Assembly (NCBI RefSeq): GCF_029223485.1
Contig: NZ_JARHTP010000002.1
Location: 310,001-374,000, forward strand
DNA length: 64,000 bases
Origin: Streptomyces coacervatus
Lineage (GTDB): Bacteria; Actinomycetota; Actinomycetes; Streptomycetales; Streptomycetaceae
Direction of reading: 5' to 3'
The position numbers and the translations under genes are program-made. The notes under the pieces are model-generated. The model had not been told where the DNA came from and did not search any database. It saw nothing but the letters and a program-made list of their open reading frames with translations. Positions 52,057 to 60,460 of the stretch are shown piece after piece; the stretch's first letter is position 1, and each line of letters begins with the position of its first letter.

Positions 52057-52731
52057 TCACACCGTGATACGTCGCCCGGTGATGACGAGGGGATCGATGC
52101 GCACCCACTGGTCGCGGTGTCCGCCGGCCCAGGGTTCGCTGCGGGCACCCTCGGCGAGCCGACGTACCTCGTCGGGGTCCGTCACGGTCCGGGCACGGCC
52201 CCGCACCAGCACGCTCCAGCCGCTGCTGAACGCGTCGTCGATGCGGTCGACCTCGAAGGCGACCTGGCAGCCGGACGCCTGCGAGGGGGTGCTGCCGGGT
52301 TCGGTGCGGAAGGCGATCGCGCCGTCGACGACGCTGTAGTTCACGGGTACGACGACGGGCCCGGAGGCCGTGGGCACCGCGATCCGCCCCACGCCGTGCG
52401 TGGAGAGCAGAGCCCGGCACTCCGGGACGCTCAGCGAGGTGAACTCGGGGCTGCGGGAGGCCTGTCCCAGACCGCGCGGCAGATCGGTGTCGCCGCCGGT
52501 GAGTTCCCGCACGGTGGTCTCAAGGACCTCGGCCAGCCGGAGCAGGGTTCCCCGGCCGGGTGCGGCCCCGGGGTGCTCCTCGAGGTACTGGAGGTAGCCC
52601 GGCGCCATGTCGGCGCGGGTGGCCGTCTCCCTCCGGCTCAGTCCGAGAACCGCGCGCCGTGCGGCAAGACGGCGCCCGAGGTCGCCCAGCGCGTGTCCCT
52701 CGGCCGTCCGAGCCGGTGCCTTGTCCGCCAT
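52057..52731 (-). CDS. XRE helix-turn-helix fused to PPOX domain
   Basis: 224 aa. Residues 15-80 form an XRE-type domain (LGDLGRRLAARRAVLGLSRRETATRADMAPGYLQYLEEHPGAAPGRGTLLRLAEVL in outline). Residues 95-224 form a split-barrel flavin-binding domain (PECRALLSTHGVGRIAVPTASGPVVVPVNYSVVDGAIAFRTEPG, VAFEVDRIDDAFSSGWSVLVRGRARTV, WVRIDPLVITGRRI). The combination suggests a flavin- or F420-responsive regulator. Box-like repeat at 52823-52838. Confidence 0.88.
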   Translation of the reverse strand: MADKAPARTAEGHALGDLGRRLAARRAVLGLSRRETATRADMAPGYLQYLEEHPGAAPGRGTLLRLAEVLETTVRELTGGDTDLPRGLGQASRSPEFTSLSVPECRALLSTHGVGRIAVPTASGPVVVPVNYSVVDGAIAFRTEPGSTPSQASGCQVAFEVDRIDDAFSSGWSVLVRGRARTVTDPDEVRRLAEGARSEPWAGGHRDQWVRIDPLVITGRRITV

Positions 52732-52822
52732 GGCCGCTCACTCCCTCTCGCCCGGCCGGGCCGTACTCGACGCCCGGATTGCCCCATCAGATCCAGCATG
52801 TGCGGATCCGGCGCGGCGGACT

Positions 52823-52838
52823 TGGGCCGGTCGGCCCC
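52823..52838. promoter_or_regulatory. DevR/Osd-box-like inverted repeat
   Basis: TGGGCCGGTCGGCCCC, 92-107 bp upstream of the XRE-PPOX fusion gene. Confidence 0.6.
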
Positions 52839-52878
52839 GACTGTCAGGCCGGACGGGACCGCTTTCATGCCGAGCCGG

Positions 52879-53351
52879 TCAGGTGTAGATGATCTGGCCG
52901 CCGGCCGCGTGCTCATAGAACTCGCCGACGGTGATGATGCCCTGGACCTGGTCCACGAGGTCGTCCTTGTCGAGCTCGAAGAGGTCGACCGAGGCCTTGC
53001 ATGCGTAGATGCCCGCACCGGTGTCGGCGATCATCTCGATGAACTCGGGGACGGGCGGGATGTCGATCTTGTCCATCTTGCGTTCCATGAAGTGGGTGAC
53101 CAGGCCCGGTACACCGGGCATCCCGCCCAGCAGCGTCGGCAGGTGCAGGCCCGGGTTGCCGACGGTGGCCAGCTTGATGTGCTCCCAGCGCTTCTTCGTG
53201 ATGGCGTCCAGGCCGAAGAAGGTGAAGAACAGGTCGGCCTCGATCCCTTCGGCGCGGGCGCCGTTGGCCATGATCAGGGCCGGTAGATCCCTTCCAGGGA
53301 CCCCTTGGAGACGATGATCGAGACCTTGTCGATCGTGGCGGTGTCGGCCAT
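52879..53351 (-). pseudogene. DsrE/DsrF-like sulfur-relay protein, frameshifted
   Basis: Reading from ATG 53351 (behind AGGAGGG) gives MADTATIDKVSIIVSKGSLEGIYRP and then a stop. From the next frame the normal protein resumes: ALIMANGARAEGIEADLFFTFFGLDAITKKRWEHIKLATVG down to EFYEHAAGGQIIYT. Restoring one C near 53280-53284 (TACCGG to TACCCGG) yields an intact DsrE-like protein of about 157 aa. Conserved Cys in GIYACKASVDLFE remains. Either a true recent mutation or a sequencing error. Third gene of the sqr-tusE-dsrE set. Confidence 0.85.
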
Positions 53352-53366
53352 GACGACGCACCCTCC

Positions 53367-53684
53367 TCAGATGCAGCCGCGGGGCTTGGGGATCCCGGCG
53401 ATCTTCGCGGCGGTCTTCGCCGGTCCCTTGGGGAAGAGCTGGTAGAGCTCCTTGACGCCGACGCCGGAGGTCTTGCCGAGGACGCGGACGGTGGGGCCGG
53501 TGCCCTTGGCGGCGTACTGGGTGCGCATGAAGTGGATGACCGTCCAGTGCCGGTCGGTGAGCGTCTCGATGCCCGTCTCGCGGGCGATCTGCTCAGCCAT
53601 CGGCTCGGTCCACCGGCCGGGGTCGGTGAAGAAGCCCTCGTCGTCGACGGGGACGGCGACGGAGTCGTAGGTGACGGTGGGCAT
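53367..53684 (-). CDS. TusE/DsrC-family sulfur-relay protein
   Basis: 105 aa. VTYDSVAVPVDDEGFFTDPGRWTEPMAEQIARETGIETLTDRHWTVIHFMRTQYAAKGTGPTVRVLGKTSGVGVKELYQLFPKGPAKTAAKIAGIPKPRGCI in outline. The penultimate Cys is kept, and the second DsrC cysteine ten residues earlier is Ala, so it is TusE-like: a sulfur carrier, not the trisulfide-forming DsrC. Start behind GAGGAG. Between sqr and dsrE genes. Confidence 0.9.
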   Translation of the reverse strand: MPTVTYDSVAVPVDDEGFFTDPGRWTEPMAEQIARETGIETLTDRHWTVIHFMRTQYAAKGTGPTVRVLGKTSGVGVKELYQLFPKGPAKTAAKIAGIPKPRGCI

Positions 53685-53699
53685 GACGGTTCTCCTCAC

Positions 53700-54941
53700 T
53701 CAGACCGTGGCGTGGTTCTTGCCGCGCTCGGGCATCGCCGAGCCGATGCCGGGCAGTTCCCGGCCGGGGAGCAGGCTGTGCCAGTACAGCCACTCGAAGG
53801 CGAGCTTGCCGAGATGGTTGGCGTGCGACTCCTTCAGCAACGGCAGGCCGAGCGAGGTCGGGAAGTGGCCCGGCAGCGGCTCGGTGTCGTAGTTGAAGTC
53901 GATCAGCAGGGCCTTGTGGAAACCGGTCTCCACGAAGCAGTTGGTGTGCCCGTCGAAGGAGGCGTCCAGCGGCTGCCCGGCGAGGAAACGGCCGATGTTG
54001 TGCACCAGCACCTCGCCCTCGAAGTGGGCGACCGAGCCCGCCTTGGACGCCGGCAGGCCCGCCGCATCGCCGATCGCGAACACCTCGGGACGGCCGGGAA
54101 GTTGGAGCGTGCGCTGATCGACGGGGATGAACCCGAGTTCGTCGCCCAGCCCCTCGGAGCGGCCCACGTACTCGGCGCCGCCGTGCAAGGGCACGACGAC
54201 CGCCAGGTCGAAGAGCGCCTCGCGCTCGTCGTACGAGATCAGCCGGCCGCCCGCACCATCGACCTCACCGAGGGTGAACTCGGTGACCAGCTCGATGCCC
54301 TTCTCCTCCAACAGGCCACCGAGAGCCTGGGCGGCGACCGGCTTGGTGAAGGCCGCGTCCAGCGGGGTGACGTAAGTCAGCTCGACCCGGTCACGGATGC
54401 CGCACCGCTGGAAGTACCAGTCCGCCAGGAAGGCGAACTCCAGTGGCGCCACGGGGCACTTGAGCGGCAGGTCCGCCACGTCGATCACGACGCGGCCGCC
54501 GTCGAAGCGCTCCAGCGCGTGGTGCAGGCCGACGGCGCCGGGCAGGTCGTAGAAGGTGAAGACCTTCTCGCCCCAGCCGGGGCCGGTGAGCCCATCGGTC
54601 TCCTCCGGCAGGAGCCTGGCTCCGGTGGCCACGACGAGGACGTCGTACGCGAGCCGGCCGCCGACGGCGAAGTGCACGATCCGCCCGTCCAGGTCCACCC
54701 GGTCGATCCGCGCGCGTCGGTAGTCGATCCCGTCGTGCAGCTGGCGCGGCCGGGGCCGGACCAGTGCATGCGGTTGAGCCAGCCCGAAGGGCACGAACAG
54801 CAGCCCGGGCTGGTAGACGTGATCGTCGTCCTGGTCGACGACCGTGATCCGGCACTCGGCCTCACCATGGGTCCGGCGGAGGCGGTTCGCCGTCAGGGTG
54901 CCGGCGGTGCCGCTTCCGAGAATCACGATGTGTTTGCTCAT
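53700..54941 (-). CDS. Sulfide:quinone oxidoreductase-like FAD flavoprotein
   Basis: 413 aa. FAD-binding HIVILGSGTAGTLTANRLRR, DDDHVYQPGLLFVPFGLAQPHALVRPR, second site VLVVATGARLLPEETDGL. Conserved cysteines: one in DLPLKCPVAPLEFAFLADWYF and one in GHTNCFVETGFHKALLIDFNYDTEPLPG. These fit SQR of the two-cysteine kind; the third classical SQR cysteine is not obvious. Oxidises sulfide or persulfide and reduces menaquinone at the membrane. A combined promoter (DevR-box-like repeat at 54977-54992; TACCC-N4-GGGTA at 55000-55013) lies just upstream. Confidence 0.9.
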   Translation of the reverse strand: MSKHIVILGSGTAGTLTANRLRRTHGEAECRITVVDQDDDHVYQPGLLFVPFGLAQPHALVRPRPRQLHDGIDYRRARIDRVDLDGRIVHFAVGGRLAYDVLVVATGARLLPEETDGLTGPGWGEKVFTFYDLPGAVGLHHALERFDGGRVVIDVADLPLKCPVAPLEFAFLADWYFQRCGIRDRVELTYVTPLDAAFTKPVAAQALGGLLEEKGIELVTEFTLGEVDGAGGRLISYDEREALFDLAVVVPLHGGAEYVGRSEGLGDELGFIPVDQRTLQLPGRPEVFAIGDAAGLPASKAGSVAHFEGEVLVHNIGRFLAGQPLDASFDGHTNCFVETGFHKALLIDFNYDTEPLPGHFPTSLGLPLLKESHANHLGKLAFEWLYWHSLLPGRELPGIGSAMPERGKNHATV

Positions 54942-54976
54942 GACCCCACTCTCATGCGGGAGATGAAGCACAGTCA

Positions 54977-54992
54977 GGGGTCATTGGTCCCC
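54977..54992. promoter_or_regulatory. DevR/Osd-box-like inverted repeat
   Basis: GGGGTCATTGGTCCCC (GGGTC-N4-GTCCC), 36-51 bp upstream of the SQR start. Confidence 0.55.
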
Positions 54993-54999
54993 ATCCAGG

Positions 55000-55013
55000 T
55001 ACCCACCGGGGTA
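55000..55013. promoter_or_regulatory. Short inverted repeat, CsoR/CstR-operator-like
   Basis: TACCCACCGGGGTA: arms TACCC and GGGTA with a 4-nt spacer. Resembles the C/G-tract operators of CsoR/CstR persulfide- or copper-sensing repressors. No CstR gene is in the window, so the assignment is tentative. Confidence 0.35.
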
Positions 55014-55023
55014 TACATGAGGT

Positions 55024-55055
55024 GGGGCACCGCCGCATCGTTGCGGCGGTGCCCC
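55024..55055 (-). terminator. Strong hairpin terminator downstream of DoxX
   Basis: Perfect 14-bp stem GGGGCACCGCCGCA / TGCGGCGGTGCCCC with a TCGT loop, 18 bp past the DoxX stop. Confidence 0.75.
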
Positions 55056-55072
55056 GGTCCGGGACGCTGCTC

Positions 55073-55699
55073 TCACAGCAGCCAGCGGTTGCGGCTGACG
55101 AAGGGCAGGCGCGCCCAGGCCTTGCCCAGCCCCCAGGTGGCGCCGGCGCCCGCGGCCGCAAGGGCGATGAGGACGACGGCGTAGATGAGGTGGTAGTCGG
55201 CGAACGGGTTGGTCGACATGCTCAGGGAGCCGTCGGACAGGTGCTTGGCGGGCGGCCATTCCGCGATCCACATCAGCGCCATCAGCGCGGTCCCGGCCAC
55301 GGCTGCGAGCCGTAGGCCGATGCCCGCGATCAGGGCGAGGCCGATGCCGAGCAGGCCGAGCATGAACAGCCAGTCCGCCCAGCCGGCGCCGGCCCAGTCG
55401 TGGAAGGTGGACTCCATCGGTCCGGCGGCGACCGAGCCGAGGAACCCCTTGGTCGGTGAGCCGCCGTCGATCCAGCCCTTGCCGGACGGGGTGGCGTAGC
55501 CGAAGCCGAAGGTCTTGTCGAGGAAGGCCCACAGGAAGACGAACCCGGTCAGCACGCGAAGCCCGGCGAGGACGTGTGTGCTGGTCGCCGTGAGTGTGAT
55601 GGCGCCGGTCTCGGCGGCGGGCCGCTGAGCCGTCGCGGGCCTGCGCACGGACGGGAGGTGGAACCGCACGTGCCGGTGCGGTTGATCGTGGACTGCCAT
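55073..55699 (-). CDS. DoxX-family membrane protein
   Basis: 208 aa from ATG 55699 (GAGAGGG upstream rules out the ATG at 55708). Four helices: VLAGLRVLTGFVFLWAFLDKTFGFG, WADWLFMLGLLGIGLALIAGIGLRLAAVAGTALMALMWIAEWPP, then DYHLIYAVVLIALAAAGAGATWGLG. Related to DoxD/DoxX thiosulfate:quinone oxidoreductase subunits and MmpS-like DoxX proteins. Adjacent sulfide oxidation genes make a sulfur-linked quinone role plausible. Two box-like repeats lie 86-123 bp upstream. Confidence 0.88.
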   Translation of the reverse strand: MAVHDQPHRHVRFHLPSVRRPATAQRPAAETGAITLTATSTHVLAGLRVLTGFVFLWAFLDKTFGFGYATPSGKGWIDGGSPTKGFLGSVAAGPMESTFHDWAGAGWADWLFMLGLLGIGLALIAGIGLRLAAVAGTALMALMWIAEWPPAKHLSDGSLSMSTNPFADYHLIYAVVLIALAAAGAGATWGLGKAWARLPFVSRNRWLL

Positions 55700-55784
55700 G
55701 GTGCTCATCCCTCTCTGGGGGTGACGCGCGGGTTGACGACTCTCGTTGTGCTTTGAATGTCCCGCTTCGGCAGCCGGCGTCGCA

Positions 55785-55822
55785 GGGGCTGCGCGGCCCG
55801 CGGTGCAGGGCCGAACGTCCCT
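55785..55822. promoter_or_regulatory. Two DevR/Osd-box-like repeats upstream of DoxX
   Basis: GGGGCTGCGCGGCCCG at 55785-55800 and AGGGCCGAACGTCCCT at 55807-55822, 22 bp centre to centre. Confidence 0.6.
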
Positions 55823-55859
55823 GCCGTGAAGGCCTGTTCAGCGCCCTGCCACGGCCCGG

Positions 55860-56690
55860 TCATTCGGTGGGCACGAGAGCCACCGGGCAGTGCGAACGGT
55901 GCAGCAGGGTGAGTACGACCGGGCCGAGGCGGGGGCCGTGCCCGCCCGGTCGGTTGTGGACGCCGATGACGACGACACCGGCTTCGCGGGTGGCTTCCAG
56001 CAGCGCATGGGCCGGCCCGGCGGGGACGGTGTGTGCCTCGACGCCGACCTCGGGGTGTTGCTCCCGCAGCTCGGCGAGGGTGAAGCGGGGCACTGCCGCC
56101 TCCGTGGCATCGCGTTGGGCGAGGTCCCGCTGTCCCGGACTGGTTGCGGGGACCGGCGAGGGCATTTCGGGGGTGATGTGCCGGTGGGACCAGGAGTGCA
56201 GGACGCGTAGCCGGGCGCCTCGCCGCTCCGCCTCCTGGAAGGCGTAGGCCGCCGCGTCCGCGTCGGCATCGCTCGCCAGGCCGAGGAGCACCTCGCGACC
56301 GTCGTCGCACCGGTGGTCACCGCGTACGACCAGCAGCGGACGCCGGGCGTGCGCGGCCAGGCGCAGGCTCACCGAGCCGAAGAGCAGTCCGGTGAATCCG
56401 CCCAGCCCGCGGTTGCCCACGACGGTGAGGGCCGCGTCGTCGCTCTCCCGCAGCAGGACCTCCGCCGCGCCGCCCTGGGGTGCCGCGGTCACGACCTGCA
56501 GGTCGGGGTGGTGGGCGCGGATCCGTGCGGCGGCCGATGCGAGGACCGGTCCGGCCTCGTCCCGGTCGGGGACGGCATGGACGATGCGCAGGGCGGCGCG
56601 GCGGCGTTCCGCCTCCTGCGCCGCCCAGTCCAGCGCCCGTACGGCGGTCAGTGTGCCGTCGACTCCGACGACGACGTACTGGGCAGTCAT
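55860..56690 (-). CDS. Universal stress protein, two-domain
   Basis: 276 aa. Domain 1 QYVVVGVDGTLTAVRALDWAAQEAERRRAALRIVHAV with loop VGNRGLGGFTGLLFGSVSLRLAAHARRPLLVVRG. Domain 2 EVLLGLASDADADAAAYAFQEAERRGARLRVLHSW through VIGVHNRPGGHGPRLGPVVLTLLHRSHCPVALVPTE. ATG 56690 behind AAGGGAA. Divergent from the STAS gene, with two box-like repeats between. Confidence 0.9.
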   Translation of the reverse strand: MTAQYVVVGVDGTLTAVRALDWAAQEAERRRAALRIVHAVPDRDEAGPVLASAAARIRAHHPDLQVVTAAPQGGAAEVLLRESDDAALTVVGNRGLGGFTGLLFGSVSLRLAAHARRPLLVVRGDHRCDDGREVLLGLASDADADAAAYAFQEAERRGARLRVLHSWSHRHITPEMPSPVPATSPGQRDLAQRDATEAAVPRFTLAELREQHPEVGVEAHTVPAGPAHALLEATREAGVVVIGVHNRPGGHGPRLGPVVLTLLHRSHCPVALVPTE

Positions 56691-56784
56691 GTCGCTGTTC
56701 CCTTCTGTGCTTCCGTGCGGCCGCAGCCGGACGGGCGTAACAGGGCCCACCTCTCATGCTCCGGCGGACGGTCGGGCAGGAAAG

Positions 56785-56860
56785 GGGGCCATCGGTCCCG
56801 CCCCTGCCGGAGAGCGACCCTCGACCCACCATCCGCGGCCGTACGGGGCCGACCGGCCCT
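56785..56860. promoter_or_regulatory. Two DevR/Osd-box-like repeats between USP and STAS genes
   Basis: GGGGCCATCGGTCCCG at 56785-56800 (95-110 bp upstream of the USP) and GGGGCCGACCGGCCCT at 56845-56860 (35 bp upstream of the STAS gene). Confidence 0.6.
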
Positions 56861-56894
56861 ACCGCCGGGCCTGACATCCCGCTTGGCTGTGACC

Positions 56895-57287
56895 ATGGCC
56901 GAAACGCACACCGGGCCCGTGCCCTGCCACACGGAACGCGTCGTCGGCGGCTCGACCGTGGTGGAGGTGCGCGGCGAGATCGACATCCTCACGGCGACGC
57001 CGCTTTCGGCACGCCTCGACACCCTGACCGGCGGCCCGTGCCCCGACCTGGTTCTCGACCTGCGCCCCGTGACCTTCCTCGACGTCAGCGGCCTGCGCCT
57101 GCTGTGCCGGGCGAGGAACCGGGTGCTGGCCCGGCAGGGCAGGCTACGGCTGGTGGCCGACAGCGGTCGCCTCCTGCATGTCCTGCAGGCTGCCCTGCTG
57201 GGGGGCGTCTTCGAGATCCTCCCCGACCTGCACACGGCGCTCTCGGATGCTCCCGAGCCGGACGCCGTCTCCGCCGTGGCGGGCTGA
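56895..57287 (+). CDS. STAS-domain anti-sigma factor antagonist
   Basis: 130 aa: GSTVVEVRGEIDILTATPLSARLDTL, then DLVLDLRPVTFLDVSGLRLLCRARNRVLARQGRLRLV. S65 in FLDVSGLRLL is the phosphorylatable serine of SpoIIAA/BldG-type antagonists. It would bind and inhibit an anti-sigma kinase when unphosphorylated, releasing a stress sigma factor. No partner kinase is in the window. A DevR-box-like repeat 35 bp upstream would tie the partner-switch system to hypoxia. Confidence 0.9.
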   Translation: MAETHTGPVPCHTERVVGGSTVVEVRGEIDILTATPLSARLDTLTGGPCPDLVLDLRPVTFLDVSGLRLLCRARNRVLARQGRLRLVADSGRLLHVLQAALLGGVFEILPDLHTALSDAPEPDAVSAVAG

Positions 57288-57336
57288 CCGCGGCCGCCTG
57301 CCGACGGGGGGTGCGGCGCCCTCGCTTGCAGGCGCT

Positions 57337-57351
57337 GTCGCCCGGGGCGAC
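57337..57351. promoter_or_regulatory. Perfect inverted repeat before LAL regulator
   Basis: GTCGCCCGGGGCGAC, arms GTCGCC / GGCGAC, 45 bp upstream of the LuxR-type regulator. Possible operator; no evidence beyond symmetry. Confidence 0.3.
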
Positions 57352-57395
57352 CATCGGAGTGGGTGTTTTCCCGCTCCGGCAGCACTAAGGCAGTG

Positions 57396-60098
57396 ATGGG
57401 CCCCACATCGCACTCCGGTGAAGGCGGCCGCACGGATCCCACCGTGGGGGCGCTGACCCCCACCGGCGACCCGGTGCTTGCCGCACGGTTCAGTGTGCCG
57501 GTGGTCCCTCAGACGTTCGTGCACAGACCCCGGCTCGCCGAGCGGCTGGATGCGGGAGTCCAGGGGCCGCTGACCATGGTCGCCGGGCCTGCCGGAGCGG
57601 GCAAGACCCTGCTGGTCGCCGACTGGGTCACGACGGGGGGCCTGCCGGGGCCCGCCGCCTGGCTGACGGTGGAGCCCGAGGACAGCGGTCCCGGCGTCTT
57701 CTGGACCTATGTGCTGCAGGCCTTCCGGCACCATGGGATCGCCCTGCCCGACCACGTCGGCAGCCCGGCCCGCCCCGGCAGGGTGGACCACTCGCTGCTG
57801 ACCCGCCTCGCGGCCTGGCTGGACGGGCGCGAGGTGCCGGTGATCCTCGTCCTGGACGACTTCGACGGGGCGTCCGGTTCCGCCGAGGTCGCCGATGAGC
57901 TGCAGTTCGTGCTCCGCCACGCGGGCGACGGCCTGCGCCTGGTGATCGTCTGCCGTGCGGAGCCGCTGCTGCCGCTGCACCGCTATCGGGCCGCCGGTGA
58001 ACTCGTCGACATCCGCAGCGCCGATCTGGCGTTCCGTTCCGAGGAGACGGCGGACCTGGCCGATCGCCACGGGCTGCCGCTGTCGGCGGAGGTCGCGCGG
58101 GTGCTGACCGAGCGCATGGGCGGCTGGGCGGCCGGGCTGCGGCTGTGTGCTCTGGCGGCCGAGCGTGCCGATGATCCGGAAGGCTTTCTGAAGGACTTCG
58201 AGGCCGGTCAGAGCACACTCGCCGACTTCCTGCTGGCCGAAGTGCTCCGCGCCCACCCGCCGGAGACCCAGGACCTGCTGCTGCGCACCAGCATCGTCGA
58301 GGAGACTCATCCGGACCTGGCCAATGCCCTCACCGGGCGGAACGACGCGGAACCCATTCTGGCGGAGCTGCAGCGCGCGAACGCGTTCGTCGAGCCCATC
58401 GGGCACTCCTGGTACCGGCTGCACCCGCTCTTCGCCGAGATCCTGCGGGCCCATCTGCGGGTCCGCCACCCCGGCCTGGAGCCGGAGCTGCACCGTACGG
58501 CCGCCAAGTGGCTGAGCGGGGCGGGCCTGCTCAGCGAGGCCCTGCCGCATGCGGCGGACGCGGGCGACTGGGACCTGGCCGCCGCCGAGTTCATCGACGA
58601 TCTGGCGATCGGCCGGATGCTCACCGGCCTGGATGCCGAGCGCCTGGACGGTCTCTTCGCCCCGATGACCCCGGAGGCCTCCGGGCCCGCCACCGATCTG
58701 GTGCGGGCGGCGCGCGAACTGACCCGCCACGACGTCGACCGAGGTGTCGCGTACCTGCGCGATGCGGAGGAGAAGCTGCCCGACGACCCGCGCGAGGCCG
58801 CGGCCGCGCAGTTGAGCTGTGCCGTGTTGCGGGTGCTCGCCGCCCGGGTGGCGGGCTCGGCGGACATGGCCGAGACGGCGGCCGAGACGGCGGCGGAAGC
58901 CGCGCGTGCCCTGCCTGCCGACCGGCTCGAGCAGCGCCCGGAGCTGACGGTCCTCATGCTCACCGACCTCGGATCGGCCCAGCTGTGGGCCGGCCGCTTC
59001 GATGCCGCTCGTGCGACGCTGTCCGCTGCCGTCCAGGCCGCCGAGGGGCCGTCGACGGCCTTCCCCCGGCATGAAGCCCTCAGCCGGCTGGCACTGATCG
59101 ACTATGTGCGCGGCTGGCCCGGCCACGCCGAGTCGCACGCCAGGGCGGCGATCTCCGAGGCGGAGCACTCCGGTCTGCCGGCATCCGTGCGAACGGGGGT
59201 GGCCCAGCTCGTACTGGCCGCCGTCGCCATCGACCGCAACGACCTCGTGGCGGCGCGCGACCACCTCGACCAGGGCGCCGCCTCGTCCGCCGCGTCCCGC
59301 GACCCCATCGTGGCCGTCGAACTCGCGCTGCTGCGTTCCCGGATGCAGCTTGCGAAGGGGGATCCCCAGGGGGCGCTCCAGTACCTCGACGCGATTTCGC
59401 AGAAGCCGTTGGCCTCGGCGGCCCCTTCCCCGTGGGTGAACGACCGCATTGCGATGGCCCGGGCTGCCGTAAGGCTGGCCGAGGACGATCCCCAGTCCGC
59501 GGTGAAGGTCTTCGAGGACGAGCCGCCGCACACCCCAGAGGGCCTGGTGGCCGAGGCCAGGGCACACCTGGCTGACGGTGCGGGCGAACAGGCGCTGGGC
59601 ATCCTCGACGAACTCTCCGACGACCCCGGCCGCGGACCGGCCGTCGCGGCCTGGGCTCTGCTGGCCCGAGCACAGGCCGTCGACGCGCTGGGCGATACCG
59701 CCGCCGCGGAGAGCCTGGTCCTGCGGGCGCTCACGGTCTCCCGCCCGCATCAACTGAGGCGGCCTTTCCTGGAAGCCGGAGCGTGGCTCGGACGGCTGCT
59801 GAGCCGCCGGCCCGCGCTCGCGCAGGGACATGACTGGCTGGTCGCCGCACCGGAGGGGCGCTCCCTTGCCCCGCGTACGAGCCAGGGGTCCGTGCTCCCT
59901 TCCCCGGAACCCCTCAGCGAGCGGGAGCGGGATGTGCTGGAGCGGGTGGCGCTGCTGATGTCCACCGAGGAGATCGCCGCTGACCTGCATCTGTCGGCCA
60001 ACACGGTCAAGACGCACCTGAAGAGCATCTACCGCAAGCTTGCCGTGAGCCGGCGTGGCGAGGCGGCCCGCCGGGCCCGGGAGCTGGGTCTGCTGTGA
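57396..60098 (+). CDS. LuxR-family ATP-binding regulator (LAL/MalT-like)
   Basis: 900 aa. N-terminal NTPase with Walker A MVAGPAGAGKTLL near residues 61-73 and Walker B VILVLDDFD. Winged-helix region after FLLAEVLRAHPPETQDLLLRTSIVEE, then a long helical TPR-like region. C-terminal LuxR helix-turn-helix LSERERDVLERVALLMSTEEIAADLHLSANTVKTHLKSIYRKL in outline. MalT-type proteins activate transcription on inducer and ATP binding. ATG 57396 follows AAGG. Target genes are unknown; the downstream 65-aa gene is 136 bp away. Confidence 0.92.
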   Translation: MGPTSHSGEGGRTDPTVGALTPTGDPVLAARFSVPVVPQTFVHRPRLAERLDAGVQGPLTMVAGPAGAGKTLLVADWVTTGGLPGPAAWLTVEPEDSGPGVFWTYVLQAFRHHGIALPDHVGSPARPGRVDHSLLTRLAAWLDGREVPVILVLDDFDGASGSAEVADELQFVLRHAGDGLRLVIVCRAEPLLPLHRYRAAGELVDIRSADLAFRSEETADLADRHGLPLSAEVARVLTERMGGWAAGLRLCALAAERADDPEGFLKDFEAGQSTLADFLLAEVLRAHPPETQDLLLRTSIVEETHPDLANALTGRNDAEPILAELQRANAFVEPIGHSWYRLHPLFAEILRAHLRVRHPGLEPELHRTAAKWLSGAGLLSEALPHAADAGDWDLAAAEFIDDLAIGRMLTGLDAERLDGLFAPMTPEASGPATDLVRAARELTRHDVDRGVAYLRDAEEKLPDDPREAAAAQLSCAVLRVLAARVAGSADMAETAAETAAEAARALPADRLEQRPELTVLMLTDLGSAQLWAGRFDAARATLSAAVQAAEGPSTAFPRHEALSRLALIDYVRGWPGHAESHARAAISEAEHSGLPASVRTGVAQLVLAAVAIDRNDLVAARDHLDQGAASSAASRDPIVAVELALLRSRMQLAKGDPQGALQYLDAISQKPLASAAPSPWVNDRIAMARAAVRLAEDDPQSAVKVFEDEPPHTPEGLVAEARAHLADGAGEQALGILDELSDDPGRGPAVAAWALLARAQAVDALGDTAAAESLVLRALTVSRPHQLRRPFLEAGAWLGRLLSRRPALAQGHDWLVAAPEGRSLAPRTSQGSVLPSPEPLSERERDVLERVALLMSTEEIAADLHLSANTVKTHLKSIYRKLAVSRRGEAARRARELGLL

Positions 60099-60120
60099 CA
60101 CCGGAGCCGGACGAGCAGGC

Positions 60121-60145
60121 GGTGAACGGACACGGCTCGTTCACC
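60121..60145 (+). terminator. Hairpin after LAL regulator
   Basis: 8-bp stem GGTGAACG / CGTTCACC with a 9-nt loop followed by TTCCC, 22 bp past the stop codon. Confidence 0.5.
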
Positions 60146-60234
60146 TTCCCGGGGTGATGTCCCCCCTCGCCCGCTGCCGGAGCATGGGGGCATAGAGACA
60201 AGCAGGACCGGACGACGTCGAGAGAAGCCTGCTC

Positions 60235-60432
60235 ATGCGCTATGAGATCCGCGTCGACGGCCAGATGTCGGACACGCTGACTGCGGCGTTCCCCGAGTTG
60301 GACTGCTTCGTCGCAACCCGCCAGACCGTGCTGTACGGCGACGTCACCGACGAGGCCCATCTGTACGGTCTGTTGGCGCGGTTCCTGTCGCTCGGACTGC
60401 ACGTGGTGGAGATGCGCCAGCTTCCGCAGTGA
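60235..60432 (+). CDS. Small conserved hypothetical protein
   Basis: 65 aa: MRYEIRVDGQMSDTLTAAFPELDC, then TRQTVLYGDVTDEAHLYGLLARFLSLGLHVVEMRQLPQ. Soluble, a single alpha/beta unit. Seen as a class of short proteins in Streptomyces stress regions; function unknown. Ends before a strong bidirectional terminator. Confidence 0.75.
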   Translation: MRYEIRVDGQMSDTLTAAFPELDCFVATRQTVLYGDVTDEAHLYGLLARFLSLGLHVVEMRQLPQ

Positions 60433-60460
60433 GCAGCAGGGCACCCGTACGCACGGCTGA

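Noticed and set aside
57144..60101. A 985-codon open frame on the minus strand opposite the LAL regulator
   Set aside because: Composition is typical of an antisense shadow; the plus strand has clear Walker and LuxR motifs.
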